Assembly (NCBI GenBank): GCA_045540635.1
Contig: JAZQHO010000165.1
Span: 1 to 28,838 of the forward strand
Length of the DNA stretch: 28,838 bases
Direction: 5' to 3'
From: Limiplasma sp045540635
GTDB taxonomy: Bacteria; Bacillota; Clostridia; Christensenellales; Aristaeellaceae
The notes beneath the pieces are model-generated. The model was not told where the DNA came from, ran no database searches, and was given only the letters and a program-made list of their open reading frames with translations. A program made the position numbers and the translations under genes. This document shows, piece after piece, positions 16,613-24,271 of the stretch. How positions within the stretch are numbered: position 1 is the stretch's first letter; each line of letters starts with the position of its first letter.

Positions 16613-18142
16613 ATGAACATACAGGTGAACCAACTGGGCTACACACCCGCCATGCAAAAGACCGCCCTGCTCCGCGGCAGCACCGGCAGCACGCTGGAGG
16701 TGCGGGATGCTGCGGGCGAAACGGTACTGACCCTCCCCGTAGACGAAGAACGCACCCTCCTGTGGGGCGACAGTCTGTTGACGGTGGATTTTTCCGCCCT
16801 CACCCGACCGGGCACCTATACGCTCCATTCCGGCAGCGAAAGCTCCTATCCCTTCACTGTATCGGAAAAGCCCTACCGGCAGCTGCTCACCGCACTGGTG
16901 GATATGCTCTACTACCAGCGCTGCGGCGACGATCTGAAGCCCGAAGCCGGTTGCTTTGCCCACCCCGCCTGCCATACCGGTCTTGCGAAGGTCTGGGGCA
17001 CCGATGAGGTGATGGAGGTTTCCGGTGGCTGGCACGATGCGGGCGACTACGGGCGCTATGTGGTACCCGCTGCCAAAACGGTGGCTGATATGCTGCTGGC
17101 ATGGCAGTGGAATCCCGCAGCGTTTGAAAACGGTCTCACCGGGCTTCTGGAGGAGGCGCGCTGGGAGCTGGAGTGGATGCTCAAGATGCAGCGGGCGGAT
17201 GGTGCGGTCTACCATAAGGTAAGCTGCGCCTCCTTCTGCGGTATGATCATGCCCCACGAGGAGACGGATGAGCTGTTCGTAAGCCCTGTTTCCACCACCG
17301 CCACCGGCGATTTTGCCGCCTGCATGGCCATGGCCAGCCGCTTTTATCGGGACAGCGACCCCGCCTTTGCACAGCGGATGCTGAGCGCAGCCGTGCGCGC
17401 GTGGAACTTCCTTGCTGCCAGCGAGCCCATCCTGTTCCACAACCCGGAGGGCATCCATACCGGCGGCTACGGCGACCGCAGCGATGCGGATGAGCGCCTG
17501 TGGGCCGCCGTGGAGCTTGCCATCACCTGTGGGGAGGCCTACCTGTCCATCGCCCGGGAGATGCTGGAGGTTGTTTATGGTAACTATCTGCCCCTTGGCT
17601 GGGGCGATATGCGCGGCTATGCCGCCATCGAGGGCATGCAGCTGCCCGGTGAGGTCAGTGAAATGTGCCGTGCATGGGTGCTGAAGGCAGCAGAGACAAT
17701 GCTTGGGCGCATCAATGCCTACGGCATCTGCATGACCGAGCAGCTCCACTGGGGCAGCAACATGGAGGTGGCCAACCACGGCATGCTGCTGAGCCTTGCC
17801 CACCGCCTTACCGGCGAGGAGCGCTTCCTGCTGGCGGCGCAGAAGCAGCTGCATTATCTGCTGGGTGTCAACCCGGTCAGCTACTGCTATGTATCCGGCT
17901 TTGGCGCACAGCCCATGAGCCATCCCCACCACCGGCCCAGCGTGGCGCAGGGCGTATGCCAGCCCGGCATGCTGTCCGGCGGCCCCTGCAGCTCTCTGGC
18001 GGATGCATGCGCAAAGGAGCATTTGCAGGGTCAGCCTGCGGGCAAGTGTTTTGTGGATGATCATGCCAGCTATTCCACCAACGAGATCTGCATCTATTGG
18101 AACTCCCCCCTCATCGCGCTGGTGGCTGCGCTGTCGGAATAA
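16613..18142 (+). CDS. Cytoplasmic GH9 glycosidase with N-terminal Ig-like domain
   Basis: This 509-residue protein has an N-terminal immunoglobulin-like CelD_N domain at about 1-85 (the opening IQVNQLGYTP is typical). A GH9 alpha/alpha barrel follows with GGWHDAGDYGRYVV (Asp142 and Asp145), HHRPS (439-443) and the end motif with DDHASYSTNE (Glu491, the likely acid). All key residues are present. It lacks a signal peptide, so it acts on imported oligosaccharides. GH9 includes cellulases and cellodextrinases, and also exo-beta-glucosaminidases in Vibrionaceae. The neighbouring nagA favours an amino-sugar substrate, which is inference. GAGGA before the ATG at 16613, behind a good promoter, fixes the start. 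Confidence 0.92.
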   Translation: MNIQVNQLGYTPAMQKTALLRGSTGSTLEVRDAAGETVLTLPVDEERTLLWGDSLLTVDFSALTRPGTYTLHSGSESSYPFTVSEKPYRQLLTALVDMLYYQRCGDDLKPEAGCFAHPACHTGLAKVWGTDEVMEVSGGWHDAGDYGRYVVPAAKTVADMLLAWQWNPAAFENGLTGLLEEARWELEWMLKMQRADGAVYHKVSCASFCGMIMPHEETDELFVSPVSTTATGDFAACMAMASRFYRDSDPAFAQRMLSAAVRAWNFLAASEPILFHNPEGIHTGGYGDRSDADERLWAAVELAITCGEAYLSIAREMLEVVYGNYLPLGWGDMRGYAAIEGMQLPGEVSEMCRAWVLKAAETMLGRINAYGICMTEQLHWGSNMEVANHGMLLSLAHRLTGEERFLLAAQKQLHYLLGVNPVSYCYVSGFGAQPMSHPHHRPSVAQGVCQPGMLSGGPCSSLADACAKEHLQGQPAGKCFVDDHASYSTNEICIYWNSPLIALVAALSE

Positions 18143-18156
18143 CAAACAAACCTTAC

Positions 18157-18188
18157 GACCCCGGCGGGGCGCATGCTCTGCCGGGGTC
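18157..18188 (+). terminator. Weak hairpin after the GH9 gene
   Basis: A 9-bp stem (GACCCCGGC/GCCGGGGTC) encloses a 14-base loop with no T-run. It may act as a partial terminator or mRNA end; nagA has its own promoter after it. Confidence 0.5.
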
Positions 18189-18200
18189 TCATGCTGCCCC

Positions 18201-18229
18201 TTGCCATCCTGCCCGCCTTGGGGTAAGAT
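18201..18229 (+). promoter_or_regulatory. Promoter of nagA
   Basis: TTGCCA (18201-18206) and TAAGAT (18224-18229) are 17 bases apart, with a leader of about 27 bases before nagA. Confidence 0.65.
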
Positions 18230-18262
18230 AATCTGGCATATCCATTACAGGAGGCCGCTGCT

Positions 18263-19387
18263 ATGCTATTGATCAATGCCACAGCCTATCTGGAGGGCAG
18301 CTTCGTTTATCCTGTCTGCGTGCGCACAGGCAATGGCTGTGTTGTGCAGACCGGCACCCGGCTTGACCCTCTGCCCGGCGAAGAGGTGCTGGATCTGGCG
18401 GGCGATCACCTGCTGCCGGGCTTTGTGGATGTGCACATCCACGGCTACAAGGCCCACGATACCATGGAGGGCGAAGCCTCCATCCGTGCCATGAGCCGGG
18501 ATCTGTTTCAGGAGGGCGTAGCCGCCTTTCTGCCCACCACCATGAGCGCCTCTTCGGCGGAGACCCTGCAGGCTGTGGAGGGCACCCGCCGGGTGATGGC
18601 TTCGCAGGAGCCTGCGGGCGCACGGGTGCTGGGTCTGCATATGGAAGCCCCTTTCCTCAACCCGGAACGGGCGGGCGCACAGCGCAGACGCTATCTCTGC
18701 GATCCCTCCATGGAGAAGCTGCTTTCCCTGACCGGCGGCAGCACCGACGGGCTCCGGCTCCTGACGCTGGCTCCGGAGCGCAGGGGAGCGGAAACCATGA
18801 TCCGTGCCCTGCGGGAGCGCGGCATTGCCGTATCGCTGGGGCATACCTCTGCCGATGCAGCGCTGACCCATCTGGCAGCGGATTGGGGCGCAAACCACAT
18901 CACCCACACCTTCAATGCCCAGACAGCGCTGCTCCACCGGGAACCGGGCGTGCCCGGCGCAGCCCTCACCGACGACCGCTTCTATTGCGAAGTGATCGCC
19001 GACGGCGTGCATCTGCACAGGGATACGGTGCGCCTGCTGGTTCGTGCCAAGGGCGCAGAGCGGGCGGTGGCGATCACCGATGCCATGGAGGCTGCCGGTA
19101 TGCCGGAAGGACGCTATGCACTGGGCGGCTACCGGGTGGAGGTAAAGGACGGGCAGGCCAGACTGCACAACGGCACGCTGGCGGGCTCTGTGCTCACCCT
19201 GCGCCGTGCGCTGGAGAATCTGATCCATTTGTTCGGCATTGCGCCGGAGGCGGCGGTGCGCATGTGCACCCTCACCCCTGCACAATCCATTGGCGAAGCG
19301 CTGGCGGGCCGCATCGTGCCCGGTGCGCCGCTGCCGCTTACCCGCTGGTCGCCCGCCTGGCAGATAACCGGCATCATTACGAAGTAA
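18263..19387 (+). CDS. nagA: N-acetylglucosamine-6-phosphate deacetylase
   Basis: This 374-residue cytoplasmic amidohydrolase removes acetate from GlcNAc-6-phosphate to give glucosamine-6-phosphate. It shows DVHIHG (His58 and His60), metal-site Glu128 in HMEAPFLN (most members have EGPF), His194 in LGHTSAD, His215 in THTFNA and catalytic Asp273 in ITDAMEAAG. The C-terminus aligns without gaps to the family end. AGGAGG lies nine bases before the ATG. No nagB is present here. A MATE exporter follows after 28 bases, so those two are co-transcribed. Confidence 0.94.
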   Translation: MLLINATAYLEGSFVYPVCVRTGNGCVVQTGTRLDPLPGEEVLDLAGDHLLPGFVDVHIHGYKAHDTMEGEASIRAMSRDLFQEGVAAFLPTTMSASSAETLQAVEGTRRVMASQEPAGARVLGLHMEAPFLNPERAGAQRRRYLCDPSMEKLLSLTGGSTDGLRLLTLAPERRGAETMIRALRERGIAVSLGHTSADAALTHLAADWGANHITHTFNAQTALLHREPGVPGAALTDDRFYCEVIADGVHLHRDTVRLLVRAKGAERAVAITDAMEAAGMPEGRYALGGYRVEVKDGQARLHNGTLAGSVLTLRRALENLIHLFGIAPEAAVRMCTLTPAQSIGEALAGRIVPGAPLPLTRWSPAWQITGIITK

Positions 19388-19415
19388 AGCGCCCGACGGG
19401 CACAGAGGTATGGTT

Positions 19416-20810
19416 ATGACGGAACAGAAGAGATCCCGCTGGGGCATGATCGGCATCATTTTTGCGCTGGCATGGCCCACCATGCTGGAGCAGCTGATGC
19501 AGACGGCTGTCCAGTACATCGATACCGCTATGGTAGGCTCCCTCGGCACCACCGCCACCGCAGCGGTGGGTGCCACCACCACGGTCAACTGGCTCATCGG
19601 CAGCACGGTCTCTGCGCTGGGCGTGGGCTTTTTGAGCACCATTGCCAAGGCCTACGGAGCCAACGATAAGCCGCTGGCGGCACGGGCCACCGCTCAGGCC
19701 ACGCTGGCGGTGCTGGCCTCCGGCATCCTGTTTACGGTGCTGGCGCTGGCACTCAGCCCCATGGTGCCTGTGTGGATGCAGGTGGATGAAAACATCCGGG
19801 GGCTGGCCTCCACCTATTTCTTCATTCTGTATACGCCCATGCTGCTAAGAGCGGCCAGCATCATTTTCGGCACGGCGCTCCGTGCCGCAGGCGATACAAA
19901 GACCCCCATGCGGGTGGGCATCTGGGTGAACATCACCAATGTGGTGCTCAATTTCCTGCTCATCTACCCCAGCCGCACGCTCCGCATCTTCGGTTTTGAT
20001 GTGTGGATGCCCGGTGCAGGCATGGGCGTGGTGGGCGCTGCCGTCGCCAGCGCCATCGCCTTTACGGTGGGCGGTGTGTGCATCACATGGGCGCTGTGGC
20101 GGCACCCGGTCATCTCTCCCAAAGGCCAGAGCCTGAAGCCGGATATGGCGGTGCTGCGCCCATGCCTCAGGGTGGCGCTGCCCAATATGCTGCAGCGCTT
20201 CGGCACCTCGCTGGGCTATGTGGCCTTTGCCGCCATGATCAATTCGCTGGGCGAGATCTCCACGGCTGCCCATACCATCGCCAACACGGTGGAAAGCGCC
20301 TTCTATGTGCCCGGCTACGGCATGCAGACCGCTGCCGCTACCCTTGCGGGCAATGCCTACGGCGCAAAGGACCGCCGCCGCATGAAGGAACTGGCACGCA
20401 CCATCCTCATCATCGAAACGCTGATGATGCTGCTTTCCGGCAGCCTTTTGTTCCTGTTTGCGCCCCATATGATGAGCCTGTTCTCCGCCGATGCGCAGGT
20501 CATCCTGCTGGGAGCCACCGTGCTGCGGATGGTGGCGGTGTCCGAGCCCTTCTATGGGGTATCCATCATCATCGAGGGTATGCTGCAGGGCGTGGGGCGC
20601 ACCATAACGCCCTTTGTGTACAACATCATCGGCATGTGGGGCGTGCGCATCGTGGGCACCTTTATCTGCACCCAGCTGCTGGGGCTTTCGCTGGTCTCGG
20701 CGTGGGCGTGCATGATCGCGCATAACCTGCTGTTGTTCGTGCTTTTTACTATCCACTACGTAAGAGGCCGGTGGAACCCGTTGGAGGAGAAGCCGGAAGC
20801 GGTTGAATGA
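19416..20810 (+). CDS. MATE-family exporter, second in the window
   Basis: This 464-residue protein has about twelve helices. Its N-terminal repeat carries LAWPTMLEQLMQTAVQYIDT and AMVGSLGTTATAAVG, which is typical of NorM/MATE proteins. It is only distantly related to the exporter at 14989. CAGAGG seven bases before the ATG at 19416 supports this start, while an ATG at 19410 is too close to the site. It is co-transcribed with nagA. The link may be chance, or the pump may export a by-product. A bidirectional terminator follows. Confidence 0.92.
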   Translation: MTEQKRSRWGMIGIIFALAWPTMLEQLMQTAVQYIDTAMVGSLGTTATAAVGATTTVNWLIGSTVSALGVGFLSTIAKAYGANDKPLAARATAQATLAVLASGILFTVLALALSPMVPVWMQVDENIRGLASTYFFILYTPMLLRAASIIFGTALRAAGDTKTPMRVGIWVNITNVVLNFLLIYPSRTLRIFGFDVWMPGAGMGVVGAAVASAIAFTVGGVCITWALWRHPVISPKGQSLKPDMAVLRPCLRVALPNMLQRFGTSLGYVAFAAMINSLGEISTAAHTIANTVESAFYVPGYGMQTAAATLAGNAYGAKDRRRMKELARTILIIETLMMLLSGSLLFLFAPHMMSLFSADAQVILLGATVLRMVAVSEPFYGVSIIIEGMLQGVGRTITPFVYNIIGMWGVRIVGTFICTQLLGLSLVSAWACMIAHNLLLFVLFTIHYVRGRWNPLEEKPEAVE

Positions 20811-20815
20811 TCCCG

Positions 20816-20863
20816 AAAAACCCCCGGCAGACGATGCAGCGTTGCATGTCTGCCGGGGGTTTT
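20816..20863. terminator. Bidirectional terminator
   Basis: A perfect 12-bp stem (CCCCCGGCAGAC/GTCTGCCGGGGG) is flanked by five A on the left and four T on the right. It serves the converging MATE and queT genes. Confidence 0.9.
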
Positions 20864-20878
20864 GGTGTGTGTGCCGTT

Positions 20879-21364
20879 TTATTTCTTGCTGTTTGCGTTC
20901 GGCATGCCCATGTGCGTCAGCGCCTTCACCAGCGGCACGCCCAGCGCATAGCAGACCACCGCCTGCCCGAGGGATACCGTCAGCATGTTCAGCCACAGGG
21001 CATCGATACCGTAGGCATAGGTCAGCACCAGACCGATGATCACGCCGTTGCAGACCACCGGCGGCAGCGCTGCCAGCCAGTGGTTCCGGCGCAACCTGCG
21101 GGTGAGCAGCGCAGCCAGCAATGTGGCCAGCGTACCGAAAACCACATCGTAGGGGTTGGCTCCCGCCAGCAGGTTGCTGAGCAGGCAGCCGATGGTCAGC
21201 CCCGGCACTGCTTCGGGGAAAAGCACCGGCAGCAGCGTAAAGGCCTCGGAGATGCGCAGCTGCAAAGCGCCGAAGCTGATGGGCTGAAAAACCAGCGTAA
21301 GCGCAATGTACAGCGCCGCAATGATCGCGCCCAGACAAATGGCGCGCACCTTGGAATGCTTCAT
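20879..21364 (-). CDS. queT: QueT-family transporter (ECF S component, queuosine precursor)
   Basis: This 161-residue protein has about five to six membrane helices. It carries the family marks AALYIALTLVFQPISFGALQ and RISEAFTLLPVLFPEAVPGL. QueT proteins are the substrate-binding S components of energy-coupling-factor importers and are thought to take up preQ0/preQ1. The EcfA/A'/T module must be elsewhere. AGGAGG precedes the ATG. The leader, about 37 bases from the predicted start, is too short for the usual preQ1 riboswitches and none is visible. Confidence 0.87.
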   Translation of the reverse strand: MKHSKVRAICLGAIIAALYIALTLVFQPISFGALQLRISEAFTLLPVLFPEAVPGLTIGCLLSNLLAGANPYDVVFGTLATLLAALLTRRLRRNHWLAALPPVVCNGVIIGLVLTYAYGIDALWLNMLTVSLGQAVVCYALGVPLVKALTHMGMPNANSKK

Positions 21365-21408
21365 AGATACCTCCTGCCGCCCTGTGTCGATGCAAGGTAC
21401 GACGAAAT

Positions 21409-21437
21409 ACTATAGCACAAAAACCGTCATTCGCCAA
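21409..21437 (-). promoter_or_regulatory. Promoter of queT
   Basis: On the minus strand TTGGCG (21432-21437) and TATAGT (21409-21414) are 17 bases apart. It is divergent from the promoter at 21475. Confidence 0.65.
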
Positions 21438-21474
21438 TACGGGAAAACGGTTGCGTTTTGTACCAATAACCCTC

Positions 21475-21503
21475 TTGCAGCCGATTCGTTTTCGTGTTAC
21501 CAT
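21475..21503 (+). promoter_or_regulatory. Promoter of the putative glycosidase gene
   Basis: TTGCAG (21475-21480) and TACCAT (21498-21503) are 17 bases apart, with a leader of about 30 bases. Confidence 0.55.
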
Positions 21504-21540
21504 GTACCCACTCAATCACAACGCCCAAGGAGGCTGCATT

Positions 21541-23298
21541 ATGAGACCCTACGAGCATTTCAAACTGGCTGCCTATGTACACGCATACTATGTTGCCAAA
21601 GCGGATGAGGAGACCATCCAGCGCGCCATCGACTACTACCGCCACTATGTGCATCTGGATAAGGTGTATATCGAGAACCATCGCGGTCTGGTGGATGTAC
21701 CCGTGGAAAAGCTGCGCAGCGTAAAAGCGCTGTTTGAGAAAAACGGCATCGAGACCTCCGGCGGCATCACCTCCACGGTGCTGGTAAACGGCGAGCGCAA
21801 GCCCAGCTACTACGATACCTTCTGCTATACCGATCCCGCCCACCGGGAGCGCTATCTCCAGATCGTGCGGGATGTGGCTTCCGTGTTCGACGAGATCATT
21901 CTGGACGACTTCTTCTTTACCAGCTGCACCTGTGAAAAGTGCATCGAAGCCAAGGGCAGCCGTTCCTGGCAGGAGTACCGCCTCGATCTGATGGAGGACT
22001 TTGCCCGCGTGATCGTGGAGGAAGCCCGCCGGGTGCATCCGGGCATCAACTTCATCATCAAGTACCCCAACTGGTACGAGAGCTATCAGGAGTGCGGCTA
22101 CAACCCCGGTAAGCAGAAGGATATCTTCGACATGGTCTATACCGGCACCGAGACCCGGGATGCCCAGTACTCCCAGCAGCATTTGCAGCGCTACCTGTCC
22201 TATTCCATCATCCGTCTGATGGAGAACACCGCCCCCGGGCGCAACGGCGGCGGCTGGATCGATCCCTTCGGCTCCGGCCCCAACATGAATTTCTATCTGG
22301 AACAGGCCAACATGACCATGCTGGCCAAGGCCAAAGAGCTGATGCTCTTCAACTTTGAGGTGATGGAAAACAATGTTCTGCTGCCCCCGCTGGGGCACGA
22401 GCTGGCCCGTATGGACAGCATGCTGGCAAAGCTGGGCAAGCCTGTGGGCGTTGCTGCATGGGAGCCCTTCGACGGCGACGGCGAGGATCAGCTCTACAAC
22501 TATCTGGGCATGGGCGGCATTGCCGTGGAGCCCTCCCCGTACTTTGACGAGAACGCCGAAATGGTGCTGCTTACCGAAAGCTCCGCCCATGACGAAAGCG
22601 CCATGGAAAAGTTGGAGAAGCATCTGCGCAGGGGCGGCAATGCCATGGTGACGACCGGCTTCTTCCGTGCCTGCTACGATAAGGGCATGAAGGATCTTAC
22701 CTCCGTCCGCCTCACCCACCGCCATGTGCTGGCTGAGGAATACATGGTATCCCACTACAATTATCGGGATGCCCACGCTTTCTGCAAGGGGCGTGAAAAG
22801 CTGCTGTTCGAGATTCTCAGCTACAAGACCAACGCCACCTGCAGCAATATCAACATCATCGCCGGGGAGCACACCTTCCCCCTGATGACGGAGGACAGCT
22901 ACGGCAAGGGTCGCCTGTTCATCCTCAACGTGCCGGAAAACTTTGCCGATCTCTACAAGCTGCCCCGTGAGGTGTGGCAGGGCATCGCCAAGTATGCAAG
23001 TCTTGGGCAGCGGGTGTATATCGCAGGTGAGGGCAAGCACTCCTTCCTCAGCTACGATAACGATACCTACGCCATCCAAAGCTACAACCCTGCCCCCAGC
23101 GTTGTGGATGTGGTCGTGCGCGGCGAGTGCAAGGGTCTGCGGGATCTGGAGACCGGCGCAGAGTATACCGAGCGTATTGCAATGCCCCTGCCCTCCCATA
23201 TGATGGATGCCACCACCGTCATCCCCGAGCCTGCTGAGTATCTTTTCCCCGTGCGGGTGGGTGCAGGCAGCCTCAAGTTCTTTGAGTTGATCAAGTAA
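21541..23298 (+). CDS. Putative TIM-barrel glycosidase of unassigned family
   Basis: This 585-residue protein has no signal peptide. The first 360 residues look like a (beta/alpha)8 barrel. The strand end DEIILDDFFFTS (117-128) is followed by a CxCxxC cluster (Cys129, 131, 134), a layout seen in several uncharacterised glycosidase-like families. Other strand ends carry FIIKYPNWYESY and MVYTGTETRD. From about 365 a Rossmann-like section (MVLLTESSAH...LRRGGNAMVTTGFF) recalls the GATase-like third domain of GH42 beta-galactosidases, and a beta C-terminal domain follows. I infer a sugar-cleaving role but cannot name family or substrate. AAGGAGG before the ATG at 21541 decides the start. It is single, with its own promoter and terminator. 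Confidence 0.7.
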   Translation: MRPYEHFKLAAYVHAYYVAKADEETIQRAIDYYRHYVHLDKVYIENHRGLVDVPVEKLRSVKALFEKNGIETSGGITSTVLVNGERKPSYYDTFCYTDPAHRERYLQIVRDVASVFDEIILDDFFFTSCTCEKCIEAKGSRSWQEYRLDLMEDFARVIVEEARRVHPGINFIIKYPNWYESYQECGYNPGKQKDIFDMVYTGTETRDAQYSQQHLQRYLSYSIIRLMENTAPGRNGGGWIDPFGSGPNMNFYLEQANMTMLAKAKELMLFNFEVMENNVLLPPLGHELARMDSMLAKLGKPVGVAAWEPFDGDGEDQLYNYLGMGGIAVEPSPYFDENAEMVLLTESSAHDESAMEKLEKHLRRGGNAMVTTGFFRACYDKGMKDLTSVRLTHRHVLAEEYMVSHYNYRDAHAFCKGREKLLFEILSYKTNATCSNINIIAGEHTFPLMTEDSYGKGRLFILNVPENFADLYKLPREVWQGIAKYASLGQRVYIAGEGKHSFLSYDNDTYAIQSYNPAPSVVDVVVRGECKGLRDLETGAEYTERIAMPLPSHMMDATTVIPEPAEYLFPVRVGAGSLKFFELIK

Positions 23299-23320
23299 CG
23301 GCTGACCGGAGCGCAATCGT

Positions 23321-23357
23321 AAGGAACCGCAAACCTTTGGCCGGTTTGCGGTTCCTT
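23321..23357 (+). terminator. Terminator, first of two near-identical copies
   Basis: A 15-bp stem (AAGGAACCGCAAACC and its complement) has a 7-base loop. It ends in TT, where the structured repeat begins. It differs from the copy at 23564-23600 at one base in the loop. Confidence 0.85.
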
Positions 23358-23563
23358 CAACTCGTCAAAAAACTCGCCTGCGGCGCCTTTTTTGACGACA
23401 TTTGCACCGTTTGCCTAGGAGCCTACGGCTCCCCGGGCGGCAAACGGCGATAGGAATCCCTTGCTGCGCAAGGGTTCCGAAACCACCGTACACGCCGCTG
23501 GTTTCGGATTGGCAATCAGAGGGCTGCGGCCCTCCGATACCTCTGGGCTTTTTTGACATTCTG
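23358..23563 (+). repeat. Structured multi-hairpin repeat, copy B
   Basis: This 206-base element corresponds to 13801-14007 with about 16 differences, one of them a single-base gap. The hairpin series is kept, and the last one (GAGGGC-TGCG-GCCCTC) is better paired here than in copy A. It lies exactly between two near-identical 37-base terminators, as if inserted with duplication of the terminator. Confidence 0.85.
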
Positions 23564-23600
23564 AAGGAACCGCAAACCTTTGACCGGTTTGCGGTTCCTT
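23564..23600 (+). terminator. Terminator, second near-identical copy
   Basis: It matches the stem and length at 23321-23357 at 36 of 37 bases and is followed by one more T. It starts at the base after the repeat. The 45 bases from here to the DUF2441 stop show nothing else. Confidence 0.85.
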
Positions 23601-23645
23601 TGCGTTGTGCGGTTGTTGCGTGCAGCTTGCCTTTGGGCAGTACCC

Positions 23646-24188
23646 TCAGCCCCTGCCGTCCTCCTCGTGGATGATCTCCACCACCTCGATGCGCCCATCC
23701 ACCAGCGTTTCCCAGATGGGACGCTCTCCGTCAGGATCCTCGCCCACCTGCCAGTAGCGCTCTGCACAGAAGCGGTTCTGCGCCTCATCCAGCCCGCCGT
23801 CGAAGCACAGGTTGGCGTTGCCGGTAAAGCAGCGCCCCTCCACCTGCAGTTTGACGATCTGGTAGGTAGCCCGCCCCCAGTCCTTGAACCACTGGAACCA
23901 GCAGCGTGCATTTTCCAGCGAGGTGGAGGTGTACAGGCTGTGCATGCGGGAGGGGTACTGGGGGTAGCACTCCCGGCGCACCTGCTCCATCGCCAGCTCA
24001 CGGATGGCCACATCGGTAGGGTGGTCGATGGGCTGCCCCGCATACTTTTCGGGGTTTTGCAGCATATCTTCCACCAGCGCCTGCTTGGCCATCACCCGGT
24101 TATACACACCGGTGGGGGTGTTCTCGTCCATTTGAATGATTTGCCCAAGCGCCATCCTGCGCTCGGTGACAACATGGTACACTTCCAT
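23646..24188 (-). CDS. DUF2441 domain protein
   Basis: This 180-residue cytoplasmic protein starts MEVYHVVTERRMALGQ and contains the family segment SLYTSTSLENARCWFQWF. Members are thought to be related to ADP-ribosyltransferase-like or RES-like folds, but no activity is established and I assign none. AAAGGAG nine bases before the ATG at 24188 decides the start over a longer frame. It lies 83 bases downstream of the DUF1846 gene, behind that gene's terminator, so co-transcription is uncertain. Confidence 0.8.
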   Translation of the reverse strand: MEVYHVVTERRMALGQIIQMDENTPTGVYNRVMAKQALVEDMLQNPEKYAGQPIDHPTDVAIRELAMEQVRRECYPQYPSRMHSLYTSTSLENARCWFQWFKDWGRATYQIVKLQVEGRCFTGNANLCFDGGLDEAQNRFCAERYWQVGEDPDGERPIWETLVDGRIEVVEIIHEEDGRG

Positions 24189-24219
24189 TTCTGAGGCTCC
24201 TTTCTTCGGGGCAAATGTG

Positions 24220-24264
24220 CAAAACCGGAAATGCCGCCGCTGCATCGCAAGCCGCATTTCCGGT
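24220..24264 (-). terminator. Terminator of the DUF1846 gene
   Basis: An 11-bp stem (ACCGGAAATGC/GCATTTCCGGT) with a 19-base loop is followed by four T on the minus strand. Confidence 0.7.
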
Positions 24265-24271
24265 CTGTGTG

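Noticed and set aside
19300..19387. Frameshifted C-terminus of nagA
   Set aside because: The end aligns without gaps to the E. coli NagA C-terminus (a run like ANLTAFTPDFKIT), so it is only divergent.
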